A stretch of DNA of 64,000 nucleotides from Myxococcales bacterium (lineage in GTDB: Bacteria > Myxococcota_A > Bradymonadia > Bradymonadales > GCA-2716585): positions 62,001 through 126,000 of the forward strand of contig PBBL01000011.1 in NCBI GenBank assembly GCA_002716585.1. Direction: 5' to 3'. This document shows, piece after piece, positions 25,088-34,738 of this stretch. A program made the translations under genes and the position numbers. Under the pieces are notes generated by a model. That model was given only the letters and a program-made list of their open reading frames with translations. It did not search any database and was not told the DNA's origin. Position 1 is the stretch's first letter, and each line of letters opens with the position of its first letter.

Positions 25088-27073
25088 ATGTCACGCACAA
25101 CCCGACACGTCATCCACGCCGCGCTCATCGCGGGCGCGTTGGTGTGGGCGACCGCATCGACCGCCCAGGCGCAAAACCAGATCCCAGGGCCCGTGGATCC
25201 GGCCCTGGATATCCAGAACTTTCAGCCGGTGGCCAGCCCCTTCGGCATTTTCACCACCGACAGCGCCAAGGTGCACTCCGAGTACGAGTTCTCCGCCGGC
25301 TTCCTGCTCAATTACGCCAAGGAGCCCCTGGTCCTCAACCCCGCCGAGGGGCCAACGGTCCCGATCGTCGATCAGCAGCTCGCCGGTGACCTGCTGTTCG
25401 CCATCGGCCTGTTTGACATCGCCGAGGTCGGCGCCGCGCTCCCGATCTACTTTGTCAACGACGGGGAGGTCGGGGCCAACGCCATCGAAGGGGCGACCCT
25501 GGGCGACCTGCGGCTGCGCCCCCGGGTCCGGGTCCTCGACTCCGAGAGCGGCCTCGTCGGGTTGGGGTTCTACCTTCAGCTCGGCCTGCCCACCGGAAAC
25601 AGCGAGGCGTTCACCTCCTCGGGGAGCTTCTACGCTCGCCCGGGCGTCGTGGTCGATACGCGCATACAGCGGCTGCTGCTCTCCGCCAACATGACCGTCA
25701 ACGTTCAGGAGGAGCGGCAGTTCGGCAACCTCGACGTCGGCAGCCAGCTGCTCTACAACGCGGGCGCGGAGTACGCCGTCATCGACGAGACCTTCCTGGT
25801 GGGCGGCGAGCTGATCGGCTCGACCAGCTTCAACGACTTCTTCAGCAACCGCGAGGAGGCGCCCCTGGAGGGGCTGCTCGGCGTCAAGTACCGCACCCCC
25901 GTCGGCATCAACATCGAGGCGGGCGGCGGCGGCGGCATCGTGTCGGGCTACGGCTCACCGGCGTACCGCGTCTTCATGGGCATCCGGTACGCCATCTACA
26001 GCGACGACTTCGATCAGGACGGCTTCGTCAACTCGGTCGATGAGTGCCCCCGGGACCCCGAGGACCGCGACGGCTGGGAGGACGACGACGGCTGTCCCGA
26101 CCTCGACAACGACAGCGACGGCCTCACCGACCTCGACGACAACTGCCCCAACGACCCCGAGGACCCGGACGAGTTCGAAGACAACGACGGCTGCCCCGAC
26201 CCCGACAACGACCGCGACACCGTCGCCGACCTTGAGGACGAGTGCCCCAACACCCCTGGCCCGCCCGAGCGCAACGGCTGCCCCGACGACGACATCGACA
26301 AGGACGGCATCGTCAACAGCGAAGACAAGTGCCCCGAGCAGCCCGGCATCATCAAGTACGAGGGGTGCCCGCCGCCCGACCGCGACAGCGACGGCCTCGT
26401 CGATGACGCCGACGCCTGCCCCGACGACCCCGAGGACCTCGACGGCTTCGAAGACGACGACGGCTGCCCCGACGGCGACAACGACAAGGACGGTGTCTGC
26501 GACCCCTGGGTCGAGGAGATCGTCAAGGCCCGCAAGATGTCCGAGGCCGACGCCAAGGCCTTCCGCGGCACCTGGAGCTGCACCCTCAGCGACCGCTGCC
26601 CGATGCGCGCCGGGGAGCCTCGCTTTGAGGGCTGCCCCAGCAAGCAGAAGGTCGTCATCGTCGGCGATGAGCTGAAGATCCTGGAGCAGGTCTTCTTCAA
26701 GACCGGCTCCGCCGTCATCGACGGCCGCTCCCACGACCTCCTCGACCAGGTCGCGGCGATCCTCATCAGCACCCCCGGCATCACCCGCCTTGAGGTCCAG
26801 GGCCACACCGACGACGTCGGCGGCGACGCCTCCAACCAGAAGCTCTCCCAGGATCGCGCCGACGCCGTGCGGACCTACCTGATCAAGGCCGGGGTCAGCG
26901 CCTCGATCCTCACCGCGCGGGGCTACGGCGAGTCGTCGCCCGCGGTGCCGATCGCGGGTAAGCGGGGGGCCGAGCTGCGCGACGCCCGCGGCAAGAACCG
27001 CCGCGTGCAGTTCAAGATCCTGGAACAGAAGACCAAGGCGCGCGTCATCGAGGTCGACCCCAACGCGCAGTGA
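25088..27073 (+). CDS. OmpA-family outer-membrane protein with thrombospondin-3 repeats
   Basis: A 661-residue protein. Signal peptide 1-28 (cleavage after AQA) precedes a region of amphipathic strands to about 305 that should form an outer-membrane barrel. Residues about 308-475 hold five to six thrombospondin type 3 units (DxDxDG and C-P-x-D-P-E-D patterns), which bind calcium and are paired by cysteines. The C-terminal OmpA domain (about 520-650) has VFFKTGSAVID, LEVQGHTDDVGG and RADAVRTYLI, the peptidoglycan-binding signature. The role is to link the outer membrane to the wall and perhaps give calcium-dependent surface stiffness. ATG 25088 follows AGGAGATCCT. A strong hairpin follows the stop. 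Confidence 0.88.
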   Translation: MSRTTRHVIHAALIAGALVWATASTAQAQNQIPGPVDPALDIQNFQPVASPFGIFTTDSAKVHSEYEFSAGFLLNYAKEPLVLNPAEGPTVPIVDQQLAGDLLFAIGLFDIAEVGAALPIYFVNDGEVGANAIEGATLGDLRLRPRVRVLDSESGLVGLGFYLQLGLPTGNSEAFTSSGSFYARPGVVVDTRIQRLLLSANMTVNVQEERQFGNLDVGSQLLYNAGAEYAVIDETFLVGGELIGSTSFNDFFSNREEAPLEGLLGVKYRTPVGINIEAGGGGGIVSGYGSPAYRVFMGIRYAIYSDDFDQDGFVNSVDECPRDPEDRDGWEDDDGCPDLDNDSDGLTDLDDNCPNDPEDPDEFEDNDGCPDPDNDRDTVADLEDECPNTPGPPERNGCPDDDIDKDGIVNSEDKCPEQPGIIKYEGCPPPDRDSDGLVDDADACPDDPEDLDGFEDDDGCPDGDNDKDGVCDPWVEEIVKARKMSEADAKAFRGTWSCTLSDRCPMRAGEPRFEGCPSKQKVVIVGDELKILEQVFFKTGSAVIDGRSHDLLDQVAAILISTPGITRLEVQGHTDDVGGDASNQKLSQDRADAVRTYLIKAGVSASILTARGYGESSPAVPIAGKRGAELRDARGKNRRVQFKILEQKTKARVIEVDPNAQ

Positions 27074-27097
27074 CCTCCCCCCTCCTCGCCCTGAGGC

Positions 27098-27131
27098 CCG
27101 AGGTCAGCAGGGAATCACCTGCTGGCCTCGG
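27098..27131 (+). terminator. Terminator after the OmpA/TSP3 gene
   Basis: CCGAGGTCAGCAGG (27098-27111) pairs over 14 positions, with one G-U, with CCTGCTGGCCTCGG (27118-27131) around GAATCA. It begins 24 bases after the stop. The following T content is weak, but the stem is strong. Confidence 0.65.
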
Positions 27132-27213
27132 TGGTTGGATCTGAACGCAGGGTGGACCGCTTCAGCGCGAGCGGGGGCCGTGGGCTGTCACAAAACCAGA
27201 CGTCGTACGCACT

Positions 27214-27266
27214 CGTGTTGAGCCCCTCGCGGCGTCTTCGCGACAGGACGCCCTGAGCTCAACACG
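27214..27266 (+). promoter_or_regulatory. Nested inverted repeat upstream of the Ser/Thr kinase
   Basis: CGTGTTGAGC (27214-27223) and GCTCAACACG (27257-27266) are perfect inverted repeats. They enclose a second stem, GGCGTC/GACGCC, at 27231-27252. The structure ends 19 bases before the kinase ATG and could be a binding site or a leader RNA that affects translation. Confidence 0.5.
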
Positions 27267-27285
27267 GACTCACACGAGATCTCCC

Positions 27286-29184
27286 ATGCCGACCAGGGCT
27301 GCATCCTCCACTTGCCCCGCCTGCAACGCCCCCTTCAAGGCGGGCGCCAACTTCTGCGGCGTGTGCGGCTCCGCCCTCAGCCACATTGGCCCCACCGACG
27401 ACCCCTACATCGGCGCGACCATCGGCGGCCGCTACGTCATCCAGTCCATCATCGGGCGAGGGGGGATGGGCGACGTCTACCTCGCCGTGCACGAGCAGCT
27501 CGGGCAGCGGGTGGCCATCAAGTTCCTCCCGGAGCGGCTCAGCGACCAGCCCGAGATCGTCCGGCGGTTCTTCAATGAGGCGCGCAGCACCTGCCGGGTC
27601 AACCACCCCAACGCCGTCTCGCTCAACGACTTCGGTCAGAGCCCCAACGGCGCCCTCTACATCATCATGGAGTACATCGAGGGCGAGCCCTTGAGCGCCA
27701 TCGTCCGCCGCGACGGGCGCCTCCCGCTCCCGACCATCCTCGACGTCACCGTCCAGATCTGCGACGCCCTCTACGCCGCTCACGAGCAGAGCGTGATCCA
27801 CCGCGACCTCAAGCCCGACAACATCATGCTCACCCTCGGGCGCGGCGGGCGCTATCGGGTCAAGGTGCTCGACTTCGGGATCGCCAAGCTGCTCGATGAG
27901 GGGGAGAGCGGCCTCACCCAGACCGGCACCGTCTTTGGCACCCCCGAGTTCATGAGCCCCGAGCAGGCCAGCGGCGAGCCCGTCGATGGCCGCTCGGACA
28001 TCTACGGGGTGGCCATGATCCTCTACTACCTGGTCTGCGGCGGCCGCCTCCCCTTCGAGGGCAAGGACCGGCTCGCCATCCTCAAGCGCCAGGTCCACGA
28101 GGCCCCGACCCCCCCCAGCGTCCGCATGCCCAACCTCCCCATCACTGAGGACGTCGAGGCCGTCATCATGAAGGGGCTCGCCAAGGACCCCGACCAGCGC
28201 TTCCCCTCCATGGACGCGTTCGCCGAGGCGCTTGAGGCGATCCAGGCCGGTCGCCCCCCCTTCGCGGCGCCGACCCCAGAGCCGCCAACCCAGATGAAGA
28301 CCCTGCTGGGCATCGGCGGCACCGGAGAGCAGCGCGCCGTCCACCCACCCGCGGACACCGACTCCACCCGCGAGTGGGCCGCGGCCACCAGCTCGGCCAC
28401 CCTCCAGGCCATCCCACCGCAGCCGCAGGTCAACAGCGCTCTGCCGCCCTACCACACCCCGGCGTTCGAGAGCATGCCGCTCTTCATGCCCCAGCACGAC
28501 ACCCCCGCGACCCCCGACGCGCTGAAGCTCAGCATCAACCCATCCCACGACCCGCCCCCGGCCCCCGACGAGAACCTCCGCGTCCCGCGAAACCGAGCCC
28601 CCGCGGTGGCCATCGCCGCGCTGATGCTCCTCGCCCTCGTCCTGGGCGCCGTGTACGCCCTTCAGCAACCTGACGAGGCCGCGCCGACCTCCGACGCGCC
28701 ACCCATCACCGCCACCGACGAACCCGAAGCGCCCGAGCCGCCCCTCCCGGGCGACACCACGCAGGTCACCGCGGCCGCCGAGCCTCCTCCCGAAGAGGTC
28801 GAGCCCGAGGAGACCCCCAGCGCCGCGCCGACCAGGCGACGCACGCGGCGCGCTGCCAAAGCGAAGGTGAGCACGTCCCGCGCCCGGGCGAAGTCGCGCA
28901 AACCCGCCGCGGACGAGCCCATAACCCCCGACATCAAACCGGCGGCGAAGACCACGGCGAAGGAACCCGACGCGCCAAAGTCGCCCAGCGACGCCAAAGC
29001 CCCCAGCGACGAGCCGAGCAACGCGGAGCCCCCGCGCAAGCTCGGCTCCGAGCCGCCGAAGACGCTCGGCTCGTCCTCCGACGCGCCCACGCCTCCGTCG
29101 TCACCGCCTGCGGCGGATCCCCCCAAAGAGGTCCCCCCTCCCGCGACCAACGCCGACGGCGGCGAGCCCCCTCGTAAGCTGTGA
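27286..29184 (+). CDS. Membrane Ser/Thr protein kinase with N-terminal zinc ribbon
   Basis: A 632-residue Hanks-type kinase. Cysteines 10, 13, 24 and 27 form a zinc ribbon. The kinase domain runs about 48-315: glycine loop GRGGMGDVY, VAIK lysine near 80, catalytic HRDLKPDN, DFG, and the activation-segment GTPEFMSPEQ. A Pro-rich linker leads to one membrane helix (about 443-465) and an Ala/Pro/Lys-rich extracytoplasmic tail ending in two EPPRKL copies. It phosphorylates protein Ser/Thr residues, and the tail may sense envelope state; ligand and targets are unknown. An RD-type catalytic loop suggests activation-loop autophosphorylation. The ribosome site is weak (CGAGATCTCCC), and the nested repeat upstream may control expression. 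Confidence 0.9.
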   Translation: MPTRAASSTCPACNAPFKAGANFCGVCGSALSHIGPTDDPYIGATIGGRYVIQSIIGRGGMGDVYLAVHEQLGQRVAIKFLPERLSDQPEIVRRFFNEARSTCRVNHPNAVSLNDFGQSPNGALYIIMEYIEGEPLSAIVRRDGRLPLPTILDVTVQICDALYAAHEQSVIHRDLKPDNIMLTLGRGGRYRVKVLDFGIAKLLDEGESGLTQTGTVFGTPEFMSPEQASGEPVDGRSDIYGVAMILYYLVCGGRLPFEGKDRLAILKRQVHEAPTPPSVRMPNLPITEDVEAVIMKGLAKDPDQRFPSMDAFAEALEAIQAGRPPFAAPTPEPPTQMKTLLGIGGTGEQRAVHPPADTDSTREWAAATSSATLQAIPPQPQVNSALPPYHTPAFESMPLFMPQHDTPATPDALKLSINPSHDPPPAPDENLRVPRNRAPAVAIAALMLLALVLGAVYALQQPDEAAPTSDAPPITATDEPEAPEPPLPGDTTQVTAAAEPPPEEVEPEETPSAAPTRRRTRRAAKAKVSTSRARAKSRKPAADEPITPDIKPAAKTTAKEPDAPKSPSDAKAPSDEPSNAEPPRKLGSEPPKTLGSSSDAPTPPSSPPAADPPKEVPPPATNADGGEPPRKL

Positions 29185-29198
29185 TGTGAACAAGGCAA

Positions 29199-29216
29199 CC
29201 GCGCCGGACGGCGCGG
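29199..29216. terminator. Hairpin between convergent kinase and YbjN-domain genes
   Basis: CCGCGCC and GGCGCGG pair perfectly around GGAC in the 50-base gap between two convergent stops. It probably serves as a bidirectional terminator; no T run is present. Confidence 0.45.
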
Positions 29217-29234
29217 CCTGGCAGGGCCGAGGCA

Positions 29235-30974
29235 CTACGGGGCGTCGGTCACCCCAAGAACGCCCCCGAAGCGCTCCTGGAGCATGTTGTCGTAGGTGTC
29301 CGCCAGCTCGCCGAGCGTCACCAGCGCGTAGATGAACTCCTCGATGCTCAAGTCGTCGATGATGATCGTCTCGACCATCTCCACGTCCCCCTCCGTGGTC
29401 AACGCGAAGGCGCCGAAGTGTATCGAGCTGTTGCAGGCGTTCAGCGCCCCGGCCAGCCCCGCGGTCTCCTCGACGTCGCGCAGCACAGTCGCCCGGAGCG
29501 TCAGGTAGGTCGCTCGCTCATCCTCCCAGACCCTCCCGGTGATGCGCGACGAGCCGTAGGTGAACGCCAGGAGCCCGGACTCGCGCTCCTCGATCGGCAG
29601 CCGCACCTCCTCCAGCAGGTGTCGCAGCTCGATCATCCCCTCCTCGCGCCCGAGCCGCTCAAACCCGGGCAGCCCCGCGGTGACGAGCCGACGCAGGAGC
29701 GGCTCCAGCGCCGTCGCCTCATCATCGGCGATGCGCTGATCAGCGCGCAGGCCGCCCAGCCCCTCCTGAAAGAAGTTGTCGGCCCGATCGGCCTCCTCCG
29801 CCATGAACGCCAGCGTGATCGCGAACTCGCTCAGGTCGAGATCGGTCGCCAGGAGCGTCTTCTCCAGCACGACGTGGCCGACCTCCTCACCCTCCATCAC
29901 CTCAAGCACGCAGCGCCCGAAGACGATCTGGTCGTTCAGCGTCGTCAGCAGCCTGGAGATGGTCTCCGCCTCGTTCGGGTCGTCCTCCGCAGGAGACAGG
30001 TTCGACAGCACGACGGCGTGGTAGCGCACCAGCAGCCGCTCCTGACGCCGCTCCACCGACACCCGGATCCGCGCCGAGTCCAGCGAGAACACGAACGAGC
30101 CCTCGTCGTCGCGGGTCGGCTCCAGCTCCAGGTCATCGAGGAAGCTCTCGACCCGCTCGACGATCTCCTCTTCGAGGTGCTCGTGCTCAAACAGCGGCTC
30201 CAACACCACCTGCCGCGCCTTCTCCAGCGCGATCGGCTCCGCAGGCGAGAACTCGTCCGACGCGGGTTCGACCACCGCCGCGCCCTCTCCGCCCGCCTCC
30301 GCCTCCGCGGGGGAGCCGAGGCGCGCCGTGCTCGCCCACCGCCGCGCCAGCTCCACCGCATGCTCGGCGCAGCGGTCGTAGATCGCGCTCCAGTCGCCCT
30401 CCTCAAGCTCCTCGCGGGCGATGACGTGCTGAAAGTACAGCCCCACGTCGGTCCCGAACGGCAACAGCTCCGTCACCCCGATCGGGACGCCGTAGGTGCT
30501 GGAGCTGGGGACGACCGCGCCGACCTCAAGCCGACCATTGAGCTGCGCCAACAGCTCCAACAGCGCCATCGAGTAGACCGAGCTGCCCACATGGGCGATC
30601 AGCTTCATCCCCTGGGTCACCTCGCCCTGAGCGTGCGCGAGGTAGGGGCGCACCTCGATGTCCACAACGCCCGAGGCGTTGGTGATGGGCACCGGGCTCC
30701 CGAACCGCGCCATCAGGCACGCCTCGACGAGGTCGCGCAGCTCGATCACCTCCGGCGAGTTGTCCTCGGGGAAGCCGACCTCGTCCACCTGGATAAACCC
30801 GGCCATGATGTCGGGCGGGTGCTGGACCTCCGCGGCGTCGGAGTGGTACGACCACGTTAAGTCACCGCCGCAGCTGGGGCAGATGGGATGCTCCACAGGA
30901 ACACCGCCGTGGTAACGAAAATGGAGGCGATGACGCCAACCACACACACGACACGCTTCGACTGCTTCCGACAC
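29235..30974 (-). CDS. Zinc-ribbon protein with two YbjN-type domains
   Basis: A 579-residue cytoplasmic protein. The N-terminus has CRVCGW and CPSCGG (a zinc ribbon). Residues about 255-405 and 420-570 are two copies of a YbjN-like domain, recognised from ALNxx-N/D-xxxFG followed by an acidic strand and a long LxxLAxxAD-type helix. This is the fold shared with type III secretion chaperones of the CesT class. YbjN proteins affect stress and motility in enterobacteria by an unknown mechanism. A region resembling a suppressor-of-fused or MoxR-linked regulatory domain (about 60-190) remains unassigned. The start is GTG 30974, with AGGAGGA upstream. Confidence 0.65.
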   Translation of the reverse strand: MSEAVEACRVCGWRHRLHFRYHGGVPVEHPICPSCGGDLTWSYHSDAAEVQHPPDIMAGFIQVDEVGFPEDNSPEVIELRDLVEACLMARFGSPVPITNASGVVDIEVRPYLAHAQGEVTQGMKLIAHVGSSVYSMALLELLAQLNGRLEVGAVVPSSSTYGVPIGVTELLPFGTDVGLYFQHVIAREELEEGDWSAIYDRCAEHAVELARRWASTARLGSPAEAEAGGEGAAVVEPASDEFSPAEPIALEKARQVVLEPLFEHEHLEEEIVERVESFLDDLELEPTRDDEGSFVFSLDSARIRVSVERRQERLLVRYHAVVLSNLSPAEDDPNEAETISRLLTTLNDQIVFGRCVLEVMEGEEVGHVVLEKTLLATDLDLSEFAITLAFMAEEADRADNFFQEGLGGLRADQRIADDEATALEPLLRRLVTAGLPGFERLGREEGMIELRHLLEEVRLPIEERESGLLAFTYGSSRITGRVWEDERATYLTLRATVLRDVEETAGLAGALNACNSSIHFGAFALTTEGDVEMVETIIIDDLSIEEFIYALVTLGELADTYDNMLQERFGGVLGVTDAP

Positions 30975-31076
30975 CTGGTGTCCTCCTCAAGCGCGCCAGC
31001 TGGCGCTCTGCGCACCTGCCGGGGCCAACCTGGACATTCAATTTCAAGCCGGGATCATACCACGTCCCCGCGAGCC

Positions 31077-32804
31077 ATGCGCCCATCCATACCACACCAC
31101 CCCGCTCCAAACGAAGCCCTTCATCGCCGCGCGTGGCGCTTCGGTTGGCTGCTCGCCGCCGCGCTCGCGCTGTTGAGCGCCTGCGCCCAACAGGACCCGC
31201 TCCCCAACGCCATGGTCGAGGCGCCCGCGCCGCGCACCGCCTTCTACGAGCTGACGATCGAGCCCCGGCTCGCCACCGTCACGGCCACCTTCCGGCGCCC
31301 CCCCGTCGACCCGCTCCCGCTGATCCTGCCGTCGTCCGCGAGCGCCGACCACGTCTACCGGGTTCAGGCCCGGACCCGGAGCGGCGAACCGCTCACCGTC
31401 ACCCTCGACAAAGACCGCTGGGTCGTCACCGGGCACGCCGAGCGTGACCTCGTCGTCGAGTACCTCATCATCAACCAGCGCCCCGCCCTCGACCCACCCC
31501 CGTCCACCGACGCCGCCCCCCACCCCCTGACCACCCGGGACGCCTTCTATGGCCAGGGCGCCAACCTCTTCCTCAGCCCGCTCCTCCCCACGGAGGCCCC
31601 ACGCCTGGAGGGCTACAAGGTCAGCGTCGCCGCCGGAGGCTGGCCCGTGTGGACCAGCTGGGGCCGCCCCGCCACCGAGCTGAAGCGCCTCCATGAGCTG
31701 GAGGGGAGCGTGATCATCGCCGGCGCCTGGGAGGTGGACGAGCGCTCCGAGGCCGACGCGCTCTTTCAGATCGCCTCCCCCCGCGGCGCCGAGATGTCCC
31801 CGACCGACCTCGCCAGGCTCCTCAAGCAGATGGCGCGCTCCCACAAGGCCGTCTTCGGGAGCTACCCGTGGAACGCCCTCCTCGTCGTGCTCGCCCCCAC
31901 CACGGGTCAGCCCGGCGCGATCACCGCGCGCGAGTCCATGACCCTCTTCGTCCCGCGCCACTTCAAGCTCGACGGCCCCGACTTCGCCGACCAGCTCGCC
32001 CGCGCCCACTTCGCCCTCTGGACCCGGGATCTGGTGCCCGCGCCCTCCAGCATCGACGAGCCCCCCCCGACCTGGTGGTTCACCCAGGGCGCCGAAACGT
32101 GGTTCGCTCTGCGCACCCTCCTGGAGCTGAAGCGGATCAACAAGACCGAGTTCATCGGGCAGGTCAACGGCTGGTTCACCGCCTACTACGACCTGCTGCT
32201 CGCCGACGGCGCGCGCACCCCGGACGAGATCCTCCGGCTGCGCGCGCTCAAGGGGCGCCTGCTGGCGATGTCGCTCGACATCGAGCTGCGCGCCGAGAGC
32301 CTCGGCACGCGCAGCCTCGACGACCTGATGCGCAAGATGTACCTGGACTTCGCGCAGACCTCACGCCCCTACACCAACGCGGACATCCGCGCGCAGCTCG
32401 ACCTCATCTCAAAAAGCGAGTGGGGGGACTGGTTTGAGCGGCTCGTCGTGCCCGACGACGCCCTCCTCGCCGCCGACAGCCTCGATCGCGTCGGCGCCCA
32501 GCTCACCTCGGAGGTCCGGCGCCTGTACGAGCTGGGCTTCGAGACGCTGGAGGGGGGCTTCGAGAACGCCACCATCACCCGGGTCACGGAGGGGTCGCGC
32601 GCCGCCGCCGCGGGCCTCAAGCCAGGGGACATCGTCCAGGCGATCGCCCACAAGCCGGGCGACCCGGGCACCGACGTTCACCTGATCGTGCGCCGCGGCG
32701 GCGCGGAGGCGCCGATCAACCTCACCTGGGCGCCCGTCCGCGAGGTTCACGTCCCCCGCGTCGAAGCCCCCGGCCCGCTCATGTGGGAGTGGTTCGGCCC
32801 GTGA
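31077..32804 (+). CDS. Lipoprotein resembling M61 peptidase, zinc ligands lost, PDZ at C-terminus
   Basis: A 575-residue lipoprotein with signal helix and lipobox LLSAC near 38. The body follows the M61 glycyl-aminopeptidase plan: an N-terminal beta domain, a helical catalytic-like core, then a PDZ domain (about 495-555, with AAAAGLKPGDIVQAI). Where M61 enzymes have HExxH-x-WN, this protein has RAHFALWT (309-316), and the distal zinc glutamate of WFTEG is glutamine (WFTQG, Gln337). All zinc ligands are therefore missing and it is probably a non-catalytic binder. ATG 31077 gives a proper lipoprotein signal; the longer upstream frame overlaps the divergent gene's 5' end. Confidence 0.65.
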   Translation: MRPSIPHHPAPNEALHRRAWRFGWLLAAALALLSACAQQDPLPNAMVEAPAPRTAFYELTIEPRLATVTATFRRPPVDPLPLILPSSASADHVYRVQARTRSGEPLTVTLDKDRWVVTGHAERDLVVEYLIINQRPALDPPPSTDAAPHPLTTRDAFYGQGANLFLSPLLPTEAPRLEGYKVSVAAGGWPVWTSWGRPATELKRLHELEGSVIIAGAWEVDERSEADALFQIASPRGAEMSPTDLARLLKQMARSHKAVFGSYPWNALLVVLAPTTGQPGAITARESMTLFVPRHFKLDGPDFADQLARAHFALWTRDLVPAPSSIDEPPPTWWFTQGAETWFALRTLLELKRINKTEFIGQVNGWFTAYYDLLLADGARTPDEILRLRALKGRLLAMSLDIELRAESLGTRSLDDLMRKMYLDFAQTSRPYTNADIRAQLDLISKSEWGDWFERLVVPDDALLAADSLDRVGAQLTSEVRRLYELGFETLEGGFENATITRVTEGSRAAAAGLKPGDIVQAIAHKPGDPGTDVHLIVRRGGAEAPINLTWAPVREVHVPRVEAPGPLMWEWFGP

Positions 32805-32817
32805 GCCGCGACCGGGG

Positions 32818-33678
<861 letters not shown>

Positions 33679-33736
33679 GATCGTCCTCCTTCGCGTCCAT
33701 CATCCCAGGGCCAGCTCACCGGCCCACACACAACAA

Positions 33737-33768
33737 AGGCCGCCGTTGGTGTCGTCCAACGGCGGCCT
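33737..33768 (-). terminator. Terminator of the speD-arginine decarboxylase operon
   Basis: A perfect 13-base stem, AGGCCGCCGTTGG with CCAACGGCGGCCT, encloses six bases; on the minus strand TTTGTTGTGTG follows. It lies 39 bases after the arginine decarboxylase stop and before speE. Confidence 0.8.
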
Positions 33769-33806
33769 CTGCGTTCAGCTCAGGCACCGCGCCAGGGCTC
33801 TCACCC

Positions 33807-34298
33807 TCACGTCAGCGGCCCCCGCTCACTCTCGTCCCACAGCACAACGCCCGCGAACGCGGCGCCGTGCGCCTCGACGACATGCTCGATGCCGATCGAG
33901 ACCAGATCCTTGATCTCCCGGTTGCGATAGGCCATCCCCTGGACCGCCATCTCGCGCACCTTCGCCTCGACCTCGACGAGCGTGCCCACGCCGTGGTGCT
34001 CCATGATCAGCCCCGGCAGGTTCGGGTCCGCGGGGATCCCGATCGCCACCGCGGCGCTGATCACCTCCCCAGGGGTGCTGGAGACCATGTCCGCGTAGGC
34101 CACGGGCACCAGCGCGCCGTATGGGAGGCGGATGGAGCCCACCCGCTCGCACCAGGGCGGGAGGATGGAGCTCATTCGAACCAGGTTGGTGTCGCCAACA
34201 CCCGCCTCCAACAGCGCCTGATCGAACGCGTTGAGTGCCGAGTAACCCTCGGCGCGACCGGCCACGAGGCAGTACCGGGTGGGTTGTTTGAACATCAT
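33807..34298 (-). CDS. Pyruvoyl-dependent arginine decarboxylase
   Basis: A 163-residue proenzyme that makes agmatine from arginine. Self-cleavage between the serines of NLVRMSSILPP (Ser43-Ser44) would produce a beta chain and an alpha chain with an N-terminal pyruvoyl group. The segment LPYGALVPVAYADMVSS and the downstream MEHHG with EVEAKV also match the family. It starts with ATGATG at 34298, overlapping the speD stop (ATGA), so the two pyruvoyl enzymes are cotranslated. This family is commonest in archaea, chlamydiae and some deltaproteobacteria, where it replaces PLP-type decarboxylases. Confidence 0.9.
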   Translation of the reverse strand: MMFKQPTRYCLVAGRAEGYSALNAFDQALLEAGVGDTNLVRMSSILPPWCERVGSIRLPYGALVPVAYADMVSSTPGEVISAAVAIGIPADPNLPGLIMEHHGVGTLVEVEAKVREMAVQGMAYRNREIKDLVSIGIEHVVEAHGAAFAGVVLWDESERGPLT

Positions 34299-34738
34299 GA
34301 CGACGACTCGCCTCCGACAGCAGTGTTGTCTTCAGACATGTTGTGCGTGGACTCCTCGCTGTAGTGCGTCAGCACCTTGAGCGAAGGGCTGGGGGGGTAG
34401 GTCCCCCGATGGACCACCATGACCTCGGAGCGCTCCGCTTCGAGGCCCTCTTTCAACGTCTCGTACGCGCGCTCAGGCATGCACTCGCCGCATGTGTAGA
34501 AGTCCACCGCGGCGTATCCCGTCTCAGGCCATGTGTGGATCGAGAGGTGAGACTCCTCGACGACCACGACCCCGCTTACGCCCTGTGGGGTGAAGGGATG
34601 GAACACCGACGCCACGATCGTCGCCCTGGCTTGTTGAGCCGCCAGGCGCATCAAGGCTTCGATCCGAACCAGATCATTGAGCACCTCGGCGTTGCATCCG
34701 TGGTACTCCACTAACAGGTGTCGCCCCAGGCTTTCCAA
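34295..34738 (-). CDS. speD: S-adenosylmethionine decarboxylase proenzyme, prokaryotic class 1B
   Basis: A 147-residue proenzyme supplying decarboxylated SAM for aminopropyl transfer. ESHLSIHTWPE (62-72) contains the self-cleavage site Glu62-Ser63 that forms the pyruvoyl group, and DFYTCGE holds the catalytic cysteine. I chose TTG 34738 because it gives the family's usual opening (MESLGRHLLVEYHGC) and has GGAGG eight bases upstream; GTG 34768 would add ten residues. The C-terminus is about 20 residues longer than typical, Ser/Glu-rich and probably disordered. First gene of the polyamine operon. Confidence 0.9.
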   Translation of the reverse strand: MESLGRHLLVEYHGCNAEVLNDLVRIEALMRLAAQQARATIVASVFHPFTPQGVSGVVVVEESHLSIHTWPETGYAAVDFYTCGECMPERAYETLKEGLEAERSEVMVVHRGTYPPSPSLKVLTHYSEESTHNMSEDNTAVGGESSS

